Shown here: piece after piece, positions 25,472 to 34,204 of the stretch
Layout: the number at the start of each line of letters is the position of its first letter
Position numbering within the stretch: the first letter of the stretch is position 1
NCBI RefSeq assembly: GCF_000176135.1
Contig: NZ_ACZN01000020.1
Location: 62,001 to 126,000 of the forward strand
DNA from: Vibrio coralliilyticus ATCC BAA-450
Lineage (GTDB): Bacteria > Pseudomonadota > Gammaproteobacteria > Enterobacterales > Vibrionaceae
Direction: 5' to 3'
Length of the DNA stretch: 64,000 bases
Program-made: the position numbers and the translations under genes
The notes under the pieces: generated by a model
What the model was told of the DNA's origin: nothing
The model's input: only the letters and a program-made list of their open reading frames with translations
The model's database searches: none

Positions 25472-25533
25472 GGCACTAATACGGTTAACCACAATTTTAT
25501 CAGGGTTAACTCATTCAGTGGCTCCCTCCTTCC

Positions 25534-25570
25534 ATTATCTAAACGTTTAGACACTGAGTGTTTAGATAAT
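25534..25570. promoter_or_regulatory. nested inverted repeat upstream of dcuA
   Basis: Eleven-base arms ATTATCTAAAC and GTTTAGATAAT are separated by 15 bp. Inside lies a perfect 12-bp palindrome CTAAACGTTTAG (25539-25550). It sits 33 bp before the dcuA start and after the aspA terminator, where a regulator operator or 5'-leader hairpin is expected. Confidence 0.5.
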
Positions 25571-25602
25571 CGAATTTAAGTTAACAATATGAGGTATCTA
25601 TT

Positions 25603-26910
25603 ATGGTAGCGGTCGAACTGTTAGTCGTTCTGCTCTTTATCTTTTTAGGAGCAAGAATCGGCGGTATTGGCATCGGCTTTGCGGGCGGTGCAGGCGTTAT
25701 CGCATTGTCATTAATACTTGGCGTACCGACCAGTCAGGCATACATTCCTGTTGATGTTATTCTGATCATTATGTCGGTCATCACAGCAATTGCTGCAATG
25801 CAAGTTGCCGGTGGTATGGATTGGTTAGTACAACTGGCAGAAAACTTCTTGCGCAAGAACCCTGAGCGCATCACCTTTTATGCGCCTATCGTCACTTTCC
25901 TTATGACATTAATGGCGGGTACAGGCCACACGGCATTTTCAACTCTACCGGTTATCGCGGAAGTCGCAAAAGGTCAGGGTGTTCGTCCATCTCGTCCTCT
26001 CTCTATTGCTGTGGTCGCATCGCAAATCGCGATTACCGCTTCACCAATCTCTGCGGCGGTTGTAGCATTCGCTGCAATGCTGGCACCAATGGGTGTTGAC
26101 TACCTGACACTGCTTGCGGTGTGCATCCCAACCACCTTCATCGCTTGTATGATTGGCGCCTTTGTCGCTAACTTTATGGGCAGTGAACTGAAAGATGACC
26201 CGATTTATCAGGAGCGTTTAGAGAAAGGCCTGATCAAACTCGCAACGGAAAAGCAGCGCGACATTCTGCCAACGGCAAAAACAGCCACGTACATTTTCCT
26301 TGCGGCAATAGGCTTCGTGGTTTGCTACGCAGCGGCCATCTCTAAATCAGTAGGTCTGATTGTTGACCCGGCACTTGGGCGTAACGAAGCCATCATGACA
26401 GTGATGCTGGCAGCGGCAGCAGCGATCGTTCTATTCACTAAGATTGATGCGTCAAAGATTCCTAACGCCTCGACTTTCCGTTCTGGCATGACCGCTTGTG
26501 TATGTGTTCTAGGTGTGGCTTGGTTAGGTTCAACCTTCGTCAATGCACACGTGGATGGCATTAAAGAAGTGGCAGGTGCGTTGCTGGCTGACTACCCATG
26601 GATGCTGGCCATGGTACTGTTCTTTGCCTCTATGTTGCTTTACTCACAAGGTGCAACCACGGTCGCGCTAATGCCTGCCGCCCTTGCTATTGGTGTTGCT
26701 CCGCTAACAGCAGTCGCGTCTTTCGCCGCAGTGAGCGCTCTGTTCGTTCTACCGACTTACCCAACGTTGCTTGCTGCCGTTGAAATGGATGACACAGGTT
26801 CAACTCGCATCGGTAGCTACGTATTTAACCACCCATTCTTCATCCCAGGCGTGGTAACCATTGCGTCAGCCGTTGCATTAGGCTTCACTTTCGGTGGGCT
26901 ACTGATCTAA
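25603..26910 (+). CDS. dcuA: anaerobic C4-dicarboxylate transporter (DcuA/DcuB family)
   Basis: Inner-membrane exchanger of fumarate, aspartate or malate for succinate. 435 residues, about ten membrane segments, with family stretches GARIGGIGIGFAGGAGV, AGTGHTAFSTLPVIAEVAK, SIAVVASQIAITASPISAA and TYPTLLAAVEMDDTGST. Following aspA argues for DcuA. Preceded by a terminator and an inverted repeat, suggesting separate control. Confidence 0.95.
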   Translation: MVAVELLVVLLFIFLGARIGGIGIGFAGGAGVIALSLILGVPTSQAYIPVDVILIIMSVITAIAAMQVAGGMDWLVQLAENFLRKNPERITFYAPIVTFLMTLMAGTGHTAFSTLPVIAEVAKGQGVRPSRPLSIAVVASQIAITASPISAAVVAFAAMLAPMGVDYLTLLAVCIPTTFIACMIGAFVANFMGSELKDDPIYQERLEKGLIKLATEKQRDILPTAKTATYIFLAAIGFVVCYAAAISKSVGLIVDPALGRNEAIMTVMLAAAAAIVLFTKIDASKIPNASTFRSGMTACVCVLGVAWLGSTFVNAHVDGIKEVAGALLADYPWMLAMVLFFASMLLYSQGATTVALMPAALAIGVAPLTAVASFAAVSALFVLPTYPTLLAAVEMDDTGSTRIGSYVFNHPFFIPGVVTIASAVALGFTFGGLLI

Positions 26911-26926
26911 TTAAAACGGTAAAAAT

Positions 26927-26951
26927 AAAGGGAGCTTGTGCTCCCTTTTTA
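26927..26951 (+). terminator. dcuA terminator
   Basis: AAAGGGAGC / GCTCCCTTT stem with a TTGT loop and T-rich tail, 17 bases after the stop codon. Confidence 0.9.
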
Positions 26952-26991
26952 ATTTTGTTCTCAATAAAAAGTCTCACATCACAGTTTTATT

Positions 26992-27005
26992 TTGACTTTA
27001 GTCAA
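26992..27005. promoter_or_regulatory. candidate FNR/CRP-family operator
   Basis: TTGACTTTAGTCAA is a symmetric match to the FNR-type pattern TTGAY-N4-RTCAA, inside an 18-bp inverted repeat (26990-27007). It lies about 380 bp upstream of the antiporter start. ADI genes are FNR/Anr-activated in other bacteria, so the position is sensible though distant. Confidence 0.4.
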
Positions 27006-27045
27006 AAGATCTCCCAAAAAATCATCCTGAATGAAAATCCGAATC

Positions 27046-27078
27046 AATGAATAAAATTCCTCATTTTATTTATTCATC
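27046..27078. promoter_or_regulatory. weak ARG-like inverted repeat upstream of the ADI cluster
   Basis: Arms ATGAATAAA (27047-27055) and TTTATTCAT (27069-27077) resemble ARG half-sites, but the central spacing does not give two full 18-bp boxes. Possible ArgR site, low confidence. Confidence 0.25.
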
Positions 27079-27385
27079 ATCAGTTATGACCTAAATAACT
27101 TGCCCTTACCTCTGATAAAGGAATAGAAATCCATTTTAATTAAACAAATACCCTAACATTATCAACTTATTTAAAAGTCAGAAAAATAACACTGAATATT
27201 TTTGTGAAGATCACCAAAGTTAGAAAATCTATCAATAATTAAAATAACCTCCAAGAGCTATTCGTAATCAGCTCAAAATAATTATCACTATTCCAATAAC
27301 TTAGTATTTATGAGTTTATATTTATAACTCTAGTCGCTGATTCACTTTTATTTGTTATTCAACAAGTAAGAGTAAGGAGATCACC

Positions 27386-28834
27386 ATGACCACCCAAACT
27401 GTACCTACCGAAGAAAAAAAAGGCGGCTTCTTTGCCAACTTTAAGTTCCCTTCCGCTTACACGATTCTGTTTGTTTTAATTGCGCTGGTTGCGATGTTGA
27501 CCTGGATAGTACCTGCTGGCCAGTATGACCGAGCAATGAATGAAGATTTGGGTCGAGAAGTCCCTGTCACTGGTACTTATCAAGCTGTAGAAGGCAACCC
27601 TCAAGGTGTCATTGACGTACTACTAGCACCCATTGACGGCTTCTATGACCACAATAGCTACGAAGCCGCCGCAATTGATGTTTCTCTGTTCATCCTTGTC
27701 ATTGGTGGCTTCTTGGGGCTAGTGACAAAAACGGGCGCCATCGATGCTGGGATTGAGCGCGTAACGCAGCGCCTTCAGGGCCGAGAAGAGATGATGATAC
27801 CCATTCTAATGGCTCTGTTTGCTGCTGGAGGAACCGTCTACGGCATGGCCGAAGAATCCTTGCCATTCTACACCCTGTTAGTGCCAGTGATGATGGCTGC
27901 ACGCTTCGACCCACTGGTTGCCGCAGCCACGGTGTTACTCGGCGCAGGCATTGGTGTATTGGGTTCCACCATAAACCCATTTGCCACCGTCATTGCTGCT
28001 AACGCATCTGGCATTCCGTTTACTGATGGCATCATGCTACGTGCCTTAATGCTGGTGATCGGCTGGGTCATTTGTGTCGCCTACGTGATGCGCTATGCCC
28101 GTATGGTGCGTGAAGACCAGAGCAAATCGATTGTTTACGATAAATACGAAGAGAACAAAGCGCATTTCCTTGGTAATCAAACTGGCGAATCTCTTGAGTT
28201 CACCACCACACGTAAAGTCATTTTAACCATCTTCGGCGGCTCATTCGGCGTGATGATCTACGGTGTCTCCGTTGCTGGCTGGTGGATGGCAGAAATCTCA
28301 GCCATGTTCTTAGCAGCAACGATTTTAGTCGGACTCGTCGCACGTATGAGCGAAGAAGAGTTCACCAACAGCTTTATTGATGGTGCTCGTGACCTACTTG
28401 GCGTAGCGCTCATCATCGGTATTGCGCGCGGGATTGTAGTTGTCATGGACCGCGGCATGATCACTGATACCATCTTGTACTCAGCGGAGCAGATGGTGAC
28501 CGGTCTTTCGTCGGTCGTGTTCATTAATGTCATGTTCTTCCTTGAGATATTGCTATCTTTCCTTGTGCCTTCCACCTCTGGTCTGGCAGTACTCACTATG
28601 CCGATTATGGCTCCACTCGCAGACTTTGCTGGTGTCGGACGCGACCTAGTCATCACGGCTTATCAATCGGCTTCTGGCTTGGTCAACCTTATTACCCCCA
28701 CTTCGGCAGTCGTTATGGGCGGCCTTGCCATTGCCCGTGTGCCTTATGTGCGCTGGGTGAAATGGGTGGCACCATTGCTAGCCATTCTAACACTATTCTG
28801 TGTTGTGATGATCAGTATTGGCGCACTTATCTAA
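27386..28834 (+). CDS. YfcC-family transporter, probable arginine/ornithine antiporter
   Basis: 482 residues with a hydrophilic N-terminus, then about 12 membrane segments typical of the YfcC/DcuC-like family: FPSAYTILF, WIVPAGQY, GTVYGMAEESLPFY, STINPFATVIAANASGIP, VPSTSGLAVLTMPIMAPL, SGLVNLITPTSAVVMGGLAIA. Some YfcC-type proteins act as ArcD, exchanging arginine for ornithine. Placement ahead of arcA-arcC-argF supports that here, but the substrate is inferred. It has its own terminator. Confidence 0.85.
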   Translation: MTTQTVPTEEKKGGFFANFKFPSAYTILFVLIALVAMLTWIVPAGQYDRAMNEDLGREVPVTGTYQAVEGNPQGVIDVLLAPIDGFYDHNSYEAAAIDVSLFILVIGGFLGLVTKTGAIDAGIERVTQRLQGREEMMIPILMALFAAGGTVYGMAEESLPFYTLLVPVMMAARFDPLVAAATVLLGAGIGVLGSTINPFATVIAANASGIPFTDGIMLRALMLVIGWVICVAYVMRYARMVREDQSKSIVYDKYEENKAHFLGNQTGESLEFTTTRKVILTIFGGSFGVMIYGVSVAGWWMAEISAMFLAATILVGLVARMSEEEFTNSFIDGARDLLGVALIIGIARGIVVVMDRGMITDTILYSAEQMVTGLSSVVFINVMFFLEILLSFLVPSTSGLAVLTMPIMAPLADFAGVGRDLVITAYQSASGLVNLITPTSAVVMGGLAIARVPYVRWVKWVAPLLAILTLFCVVMISIGALI

Positions 28835-29443
28835 CCTGCTCTTTTCCTTACACTCGCTCACAGGATGTGAGCCCCCAAAGCCGCCTTAGTGCGGCTTTTC
28901 TTTTATCTGTTCAGCTGAAAATTAGAAAAACTATTCCTATCTATAATCTTCATTTATCCAATATTAATTCTCTAAAATAATCCTACGAATTTAATATGTG
29001 ATCGACATTAAATTTATTATCAAAAGTTTTGTTATAAAACGAATAGCTCAACACTTAAAAGCAATTATCTAGAAAGTTAGAGTGCATAATTTCAATCTAA
29101 TATACCCTTTGTAAACAATTTAAATTTGAATATTTTTCCTTGGTAAGGATATTAATCAGACATTCAACCTTAACTTATGCATAAACTTCCCCCTTAAATG
29201 GTTAAATAGGGGGTTCACATACCAATAACAACTGCATAGATATTGTTAAACCCCTTGAAAACACTGGCTTTAGGCATAAAAAACGAACTGTGATTGATCT
29301 CTAAGATTCCTACCCAGACAAGCGTAATATGAATTCCAGAAACAAAATAAGTGAATAAATAAATTCGCTCTTCTATTCCCTACAAATTAAATATTAGTTT
29401 TTTAAGTTTTAAAACTAATTAAAAATATAAGAGAGATACGATC
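28835..29443. other. long AT-rich gap before arcA
   Basis: 609 bp with no supportable ORF. The left end holds the antiporter terminator; the rest is A/T-rich and should contain the arcA promoter. Several TGAAT half-sites occur (near 29128 and 29351) but none makes a convincing 18-bp ARG box. AGAGAG precedes the arcA start. Confidence 0.5.
28878..28901 (+). terminator. terminator after the YfcC-family transporter gene
   Basis: AAGCCGC / GCGGCTT stem with a CTTAGT loop and a T-rich tail. Confidence 0.88.
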
Positions 29444-30664
29444 ATGAGTAAGTTATACGTAGGTTCTGAAATCGGTCAATTACGTCGCGTTCTGGTGCAT
29501 CGCCCAAGACGAGCACTGACTCACCTGACGCCTTCCAACTGCCACGATCTGCTATTTGATGACGTACTTGCCGTCGAGCGTGCAGGTAAAGAGCACGATG
29601 TGTTCACCCAAACTCTGCGCGACCAAGGTGTGGAAGTGTTACTGCTTACTGACTTACTTGCAGACACGCTGGCGGTAGCAGAAGCCAAAGACTGGCTGCT
29701 AAGTCGTCAGGTATCGGATTACCGTTTAGGTAAAACTTTTGCCAATGACGTTCGTTGCTACTTAGGTGACTTACCCAATGTTGAGCTGGCTAAGATTCTT
29801 ACCGGTGGTCTTTCTTATGCTGAAATGCCGATGAAATCCTCATCTATGATGCAGGGGCTTCATGCACCAACAGATTTCATCATTGAGCCATTACCAAACC
29901 ACCTATTTACCCGCGACACTTCTTGCTGGGTCTATGGCGGTGTCTCTATCAACCCAATGGCGAAACCAGCCCGTCAACGTGAAACCAACCACGTTCGTGC
30001 TATCTACCGCTGGCACCCAAGCTTTGCTGGTCAGGACTTCATCAAATACTTCGGTGATGAAGAGAAAATCTACGACAACTCCACCATTGAAGGCGGCGAT
30101 GTCTTAGTCATTGGTAAAGACGCCGTGCTGATTGGTATGTCAGAGCGCACAACCGCTCAAGGTGTTGAGCATCTTGCTTCTGGCTTGTTCAAACATGGTC
30201 AAGCTAAACAAGTGATTGCGATGGAGCTGCCAAAACATCGTTCATGCATGCACTTAGACACCGTCATGACTCATATGCGTGAAGATACCTTCTCTGTTTA
30301 CCCAGAAGTGATGCGCAAAGATGTGAAGTGCTGGAGCCTGACTGGTGATGCGTCTGGCGCTGTGAACGTCAAAGAAGAAGGTTACTTCGTGACGGCTATC
30401 GAGAAAGCTCTTGGTGTCGACCAACTCAACCTTATCACCACTGGCGGTGACAACTTCAACGCGGAACGTGAACAGTGGAACGACGCTAACAACGTTCTCA
30501 CCGTTAAGCCTGGCGTCGTGATCGGATACGAAGGCAATACCTACACCAACGAGAAGTACGACAAAGCGGGCATCACAGTATTGCCTATTCCGGGCGATGA
30601 GCTGGGTCGTGGCCGTGGCGGCGCGCGCTGCATGAGCTGCCCAATCGAACGTGATGGTATTTAA
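29444..30664 (+). CDS. arcA: arginine deiminase
   Basis: Hydrolyses L-arginine to citrulline and ammonia, first step of the ADI pathway. The 406 residues are of normal length. Family motifs: EIGQLRRVLVHRP at the N-terminus, PLPNHLFTRDTSCW (catalytic Asp region), EGGDVLVIG, MHLDTVMTHM (His-x-Asp) and the nucleophile Cys396 in GGARCMSCP. It starts the arcA-arcC-argF cluster. ADI yields ATP without respiration and neutralises acid through ammonia. Confidence 0.97.
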   Translation: MSKLYVGSEIGQLRRVLVHRPRRALTHLTPSNCHDLLFDDVLAVERAGKEHDVFTQTLRDQGVEVLLLTDLLADTLAVAEAKDWLLSRQVSDYRLGKTFANDVRCYLGDLPNVELAKILTGGLSYAEMPMKSSSMMQGLHAPTDFIIEPLPNHLFTRDTSCWVYGGVSINPMAKPARQRETNHVRAIYRWHPSFAGQDFIKYFGDEEKIYDNSTIEGGDVLVIGKDAVLIGMSERTTAQGVEHLASGLFKHGQAKQVIAMELPKHRSCMHLDTVMTHMREDTFSVYPEVMRKDVKCWSLTGDASGAVNVKEEGYFVTAIEKALGVDQLNLITTGGDNFNAEREQWNDANNVLTVKPGVVIGYEGNTYTNEKYDKAGITVLPIPGDELGRGRGGARCMSCPIERDGI

Positions 30665-30678
30665 GTAACGGATAAGTT

Positions 30679-30702
30679 GGCGAGAGCGACTTAGCTCTCG
30701 CC
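30679..30702 (+). terminator. intercistronic hairpin between arcA and arcC
   Basis: The nine-bp perfect stem GGCGAGAGC / GCTCTCGCC has no U-run, so it is better seen as an mRNA stabiliser or a partial attenuator that raises arcA over arcC. Confidence 0.5.
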
Positions 30703-30723
30703 CTCAGCAGAGAGATTAAAGCA

Positions 30724-31635
30724 ATGACAAAACAAACTGTAGTTGTCGCACTTGGTGGAAACGCCCTACTTCGCCGCGGTGAGCCATTGGAAGCCGAAGT
30801 ACAACGTCAGAACATCGAAATTGCCGTCAAAACCATTTCGGAAATTGCTCAGGAATACAACGTCGTACTGGTACACGGTAATGGCCCACAGGTTGGCTTG
30901 TTGGCATTACAAGGTTTGGAATACAAGAAAGTAGCACCATACCCACTGGATGTTCTGGGCAGTGAAACGCAAGGCATGATTGGTTACATGCTAATGCAAG
31001 AGTTCAAAAACCAAATGCCAAACGTCAATGCCACTTGCATGTTAACGCAGATGACAGTGGACCCTAATGACCCTGCATTTGCCGATCCAACCAAACCCAT
31101 CGGCCCAATTTATGAAGAAGCCGAGGCTCGTGAACTGGCTGAGAAATACCACTGGACCATCAAACCAGATGGTCAGCACTTCCGCCGCGTCGTACCTAGC
31201 CCACAACCAACAGGCATCATCGAGCACGACGCGATCACCAAGCTCATCGACGAAGGTCACTTAGTGATTTGTACTGGTGGTGGCGGCATCCCAGTCAAAA
31301 AAGAGAATGGCAAACTGGTTGGTGTTGAAGCTGTGATTGATAAGGACATGTCCGCAGCATTCCTGGCTAAGCAGCTAAATGCTGACGCTTTGCTTATCCT
31401 CACTGACGCAGATGCGGTTTACCTCGATTGGGGCAAGCCTACTCAACATGCGCTGCGCAGCACGAACCCAACCGAATTAGCACAGTACCAGTTTGACGCC
31501 GGCTCAATGGGGCCAAAAATCGAAGCGTCATGCGAGTTCGTCAAGCAAGGTGGCAAAGTGGTCGGTATCGGCTCACTGGAAGATGGTTTACGCATTCTTC
31601 AGGGCACGGCAGGCACCAATATCACCAAAGGCTAA
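30724..31635 (+). CDS. arcC: carbamate kinase
   Basis: Makes ATP from carbamoyl phosphate and ADP, the energy-yielding step of ADI. 303 residues of the amino-acid-kinase fold: VVVALGGNALLRRG at the N-terminus, VHGNGPQVG, CTGGGGIPV, VIDKDMSAAFLA and ILTDADAVYLDWG. AGAGAG-type site 8-14 bases upstream. A hairpin separates it from arcA and another from argF. Confidence 0.96.
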   Translation: MTKQTVVVALGGNALLRRGEPLEAEVQRQNIEIAVKTISEIAQEYNVVLVHGNGPQVGLLALQGLEYKKVAPYPLDVLGSETQGMIGYMLMQEFKNQMPNVNATCMLTQMTVDPNDPAFADPTKPIGPIYEEAEARELAEKYHWTIKPDGQHFRRVVPSPQPTGIIEHDAITKLIDEGHLVICTGGGGIPVKKENGKLVGVEAVIDKDMSAAFLAKQLNADALLILTDADAVYLDWGKPTQHALRSTNPTELAQYQFDAGSMGPKIEASCEFVKQGGKVVGIGSLEDGLRILQGTAGTNITKG

Positions 31636-31642
31636 TTACCAG

Positions 31643-31666
31643 CAGTCCTGACTTGAGTCAGGGCTG
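31643..31666 (+). terminator. intercistronic hairpin between arcC and argF
   Basis: CAGTCCTGAC TTGA GTCAGGGCTG gives a ten-base stem with one wobble/mismatch. No U-run follows. Confidence 0.45.
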
Positions 31667-31759
31667 AGATGAAACAAACAATCACTCAAATTCATTACTG
31701 CACTTTCTTACCTCTTTCCCTGCAACGAGAAAGTGCACATCGATAAGAAGGAAAACATC

Positions 31760-32770
31760 ATGGCTTTCAACCTACGCAACCGTAACTTCCTAAAATTATT
31801 AGACTTTACTCCGCGTGAAATTCAACACATGTTGGACCTATCCGTGGAGTTGAAAAAAGCGAAATACAACGGCTATGAGCAGCCTCGTCTGAAAGGTAAA
31901 AACATCGCTCTGATCTTCGAGAAAACGTCGACTCGTACCCGTTGTGCCTTTGAAGTTGCGGCTTTTGACCAAGGCGCTCAAGTTTCTTACTTAGGCCCAA
32001 CAGGCTCTCAGATTGGTCACAAAGAATCGATGAAAGATACCGCTCGTGTTTTAGGCCGCATGTACGATGGCATCGAGTACCGCGGATTTGGTCAGGAAAT
32101 TGTCGAAGAGCTGGGCGCTTACGCCGGTGTACCGGTATGGAATGGCCTGACCGATGAGTTCCACCCGACGCAAATTCTCGCTGACTTCCTAACTATGATG
32201 GAACATGGCCGTGGCAAACAGCTACACGAAATGAAGTTTGCCTACCTAGGTGATGCGCGCAACAACATGGGCAACTCTCTGATGGTTGGCGCCGCTAAGA
32301 TGGGCATGGATATTCGTCTCGTCGCGCCTAAGCAGTTCTGGCCAGAAGAAGCACTTGTCGCACAGTGCCGTGAGATTGCTGAAACAACCGGTGCGAAAAT
32401 TACACTGACTGAAGATGTTCAAGAAGGCGTTCAAGGTTGTGACTACCTGTACACGGATGTGTGGGTATCGATGGGCGAAGCAAAAGAAGCATGGGCAGAG
32501 CGTATCAACCTCATGCTGCCTTACCAAGTCAACATGGAAATGATCAAAGCAACAGGTAATCCTCATGTGAAATTCATGCACTGCCTACCTGCCTTCCACG
32601 GCGAAGATACCACGGTCGGTAAACAGCTTGCTGAAGAATACCCAATGCTTAAAAACGGCTGTGAAGTGACTGATGAGGTGGTTGAATCTGACTACTCTAT
32701 TGTGTTCGACGAAGCTGAAAACCGTATGCACACCATCAAAGCGGTGATGGTAGCTACACTAGGTGACTAA
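31760..32770 (+). CDS. argF: ornithine carbamoyltransferase
   Basis: Interconverts ornithine plus carbamoyl phosphate and citrulline. 336 residues from MAFNLRNRNFLKLLDF, with AGAAGGAAA upstream; the in-frame extension to 31733 is rejected. Carbamoyl-phosphate loop EKTSTRTRCAFE, FHPTQILADF, and ornithine-loop HCLPAFHG are intact. After arcA and arcC it should work as the catabolic enzyme (arcB) in citrulline phosphorolysis. The neighbouring pyrBI also fits an anabolic argF, so it may serve both ways. Confidence 0.95.
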   Translation: MAFNLRNRNFLKLLDFTPREIQHMLDLSVELKKAKYNGYEQPRLKGKNIALIFEKTSTRTRCAFEVAAFDQGAQVSYLGPTGSQIGHKESMKDTARVLGRMYDGIEYRGFGQEIVEELGAYAGVPVWNGLTDEFHPTQILADFLTMMEHGRGKQLHEMKFAYLGDARNNMGNSLMVGAAKMGMDIRLVAPKQFWPEEALVAQCREIAETTGAKITLTEDVQEGVQGCDYLYTDVWVSMGEAKEAWAERINLMLPYQVNMEMIKATGNPHVKFMHCLPAFHGEDTTVGKQLAEEYPMLKNGCEVTDEVVESDYSIVFDEAENRMHTIKAVMVATLGD

Positions 32771-32824
32771 TATCATCGATTAAAAGTAATCATACTCAAA
32801 TTAGACTGAGTATTGTTTGCAGGG

Positions 32825-32884
32825 AAATGCGGGTGGCGTTCATCATGTATCAAAAACATGCTGAATAAAGCCCGCATTTTTTTT
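32825..32884 (+). terminator. argF terminator
   Basis: Arms AAATGCGGG and CCCGCATTT enclose a 37-base loop that holds a small nested CATGTA..ACATG hairpin. Eight or more T residues follow. Confidence 0.82.
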
Positions 32885-32991
32885 CACACTTAAGGATTCA
32901 TCATCGTTCTCAATGCAAGACAGCACAACCGCTGCAAACGTGTCGCTAAAATAGGCGAAATACGCATAAAAATCCAATTTATGAATACTTT

Positions 32992-33007
32992 ACGCAAACG
33001 CTTGCGT
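32992..33007. promoter_or_regulatory. PurR-like operator at the pyrBI promoter
   Basis: ACGCAAACGCTTGCGT differs from the PurR operator ACGCAAACGTTTGCGT at one position. It overlaps the likely -35 (TTGCGT, 33002-33007), so binding would repress pyrBI when purines are plentiful. Confidence 0.7.
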
Positions 33008-33029
33008 TGGCTTTTTTTGTCCGTATAAT
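33002..33029 (+). promoter_or_regulatory. pyrL-pyrBI promoter
   Basis: A perfect -10 TATAAT (33024-33029) has TTGCGT 16 bases upstream as -35. The predicted start lies at about 33036, leaving a short leader before the pyrL ATG. Confidence 0.7.
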
Positions 33030-33058
33030 CCTCCGCAATTTGTCTTCGGAGGATCAAA

Positions 33059-33241
33059 ATGAACCTGTCAGCAACCACTCAATGTTGGCTTAACTTATGC
33101 CCTGACTCAGGAGCATGTGTGGTTTCATTTTATTCTGTCGATCCTTTTCAAGCCTCCTATTTAGGAGGCTTTTTTTTGTCTGAAATTTACATCAACCCAT
33201 GGATTAGCAATCTACAAGGGTTGGACAAACTCACCCATTGA
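33059..33241 (+). CDS. pyrBI leader peptide (pyrL-like)
   Basis: A 60-codon ORF with a very good site (GGAGGATC five bases before ATG). It reads through a Rho-independent terminator placed inside its own frame (33151-33178) and stops 17 bases before pyrB. This is the arrangement of E. coli pyrL, where slow UTP-limited transcription lets the leader ribosome follow polymerase and prevent the terminator hairpin. The peptide itself (two early Cys, later GGFFLSE) need not have a function. Confidence 0.7.
   Translation: MNLSATTQCWLNLCPDSGACVVSFYSVDPFQASYLGGFFLSEIYINPWISNLQGLDKLTH
33151..33178 (+). terminator. pyrBI attenuator
   Basis: AGCCTCCTA / TAGGAGGCT stem followed by eight T residues, lying inside the leader ORF 80 bases before pyrB. 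A U-rich transcript stretch (33122-33148) just before it would be the UTP-sensitive pause region. Confidence 0.85.
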
Positions 33242-33258
33242 GACGAGGAAACACTGCT

Positions 33259-34188
33259 ATGGCGCATTCGTTATTTAACAAGCACATTATCTCCATTCCT
33301 GAGCTCAGCCGCAGCGAGCTAGAGCTTATCGTCGACACCGCGGCTAGGCTAAAAGCCGAGCCAAACCCGACACTGCTAAAAAACAAAGTAGTGGCCAGCT
33401 GCTTCTTTGAACCTTCCACTCGCACCAGGCTGTCATTTGAAACGGCTGTGCAGCGCCTCGGTGGCACAATCATTGGCTTCGACAATGGTGGCAACACGTC
33501 ACTGGCGAAAAAGGGGGAGACACTGGCCGACTCAGTTCAGGTGATTGCTTCTTATGTCGACGCCTTTGTGATGCGCCATCCACAAGAAGGCGCAGCACGT
33601 TTAGCGTCCGAATTTTCCAATGGCGTACCTGTGGTCAACGGGGGTGATGGCGCGAATCAGCATCCAACTCAGACTCTGCTGGATTTGTTTTCTATCTACG
33701 AAACCCAAGGCACGCTCGACAACCTCAATGTCGCGTTTGTGGGTGACCTTAAATACGGTCGTACTGTCCACTCTCTGACTCAGGCACTGGCGAAGTTCAA
33801 CAACGTTCGCTTCTTCTTTATCGCTCCTGAAGCGTTGGCGATGCCCGATTACATCTGTGAAGAACTCGAAGAGGCAGGCATCAAATTCAGTATGCACAAC
33901 AACATCGAAGACGTCGTACCGGAGCTTGATGTCTTGTATATGACGCGCGTACAGAAAGAGCGCTTTGACGAGTCCGAATACGCTCACATTAAGTCAGCGT
34001 TCATTCTCACCGCCGATACGCTGAAAGAGGCACGTGAAAACCTGAAGGTACTTCACCCGTTACCACGAGTCGATGAAATCACAACAGACGTCGATAAAAC
34101 GCCACACGCTTACTACTTTGAGCAGGCCGAAAACGGTGTCTATGCCCGTGAAGCCTTACTTGCCCTTGTTCTTAGTGAAACCCTTTAA
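33259..34188 (+). CDS. pyrB: aspartate carbamoyltransferase catalytic subunit
   Basis: Joins carbamoyl phosphate and aspartate to carbamoyl aspartate, the committed pyrimidine step. 309 residues from MAHSLFNKHI, with GACGAGGAA upstream; a TTG-initiated extension to 33238 is rejected. FFEPSTRTRLSFE, GDGANQHPTQTLLD and HPLPRVDEI are all present. Sixteen bases separate it from pyrI, forming the classic ATCase operon, controlled by the leader attenuator. Confidence 0.97.
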   Translation: MAHSLFNKHIISIPELSRSELELIVDTAARLKAEPNPTLLKNKVVASCFFEPSTRTRLSFETAVQRLGGTIIGFDNGGNTSLAKKGETLADSVQVIASYVDAFVMRHPQEGAARLASEFSNGVPVVNGGDGANQHPTQTLLDLFSIYETQGTLDNLNVAFVGDLKYGRTVHSLTQALAKFNNVRFFFIAPEALAMPDYICEELEEAGIKFSMHNNIEDVVPELDVLYMTRVQKERFDESEYAHIKSAFILTADTLKEARENLKVLHPLPRVDEITTDVDKTPHAYYFEQAENGVYAREALLALVLSETL

Positions 34189-34204
34189 TTGCAGGAGAAT
34201 TATC

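Larger units (their letters stand above)
26911..27385. other. upstream region of the arginine deiminase cluster
   Basis: 475 bp, very AT-rich. After the dcuA terminator it holds a symmetric FNR-like site (26992-27005) and an inverted repeat of TGAAT half-sites (27046-27078). No ORF is credible. The antiporter gene start has AAGGAG before it. Confidence 0.5.

Noticed and set aside
28762..28980. Plus-strand 72-residue ORF over the antiporter end and terminator
   Set aside because: It runs through the terminator hairpin and overlaps the transporter gene in another frame.
29345..29370. ARG box directly upstream of arcA
   Set aside because: TGAATAAATAAATTC has the half-sites at the wrong spacing and only about 14 of 18 matches.
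32890..33078. Minus-strand 62-residue ORF before pyrB
   Set aside because: It runs antisense through the promoter, PurR box and leader start and has no own signals.
34073..34204. N-terminal extension of pyrI
   Set aside because: It lies within pyrB in another frame; the start at 34205 has AGGAG and the family N-terminus.
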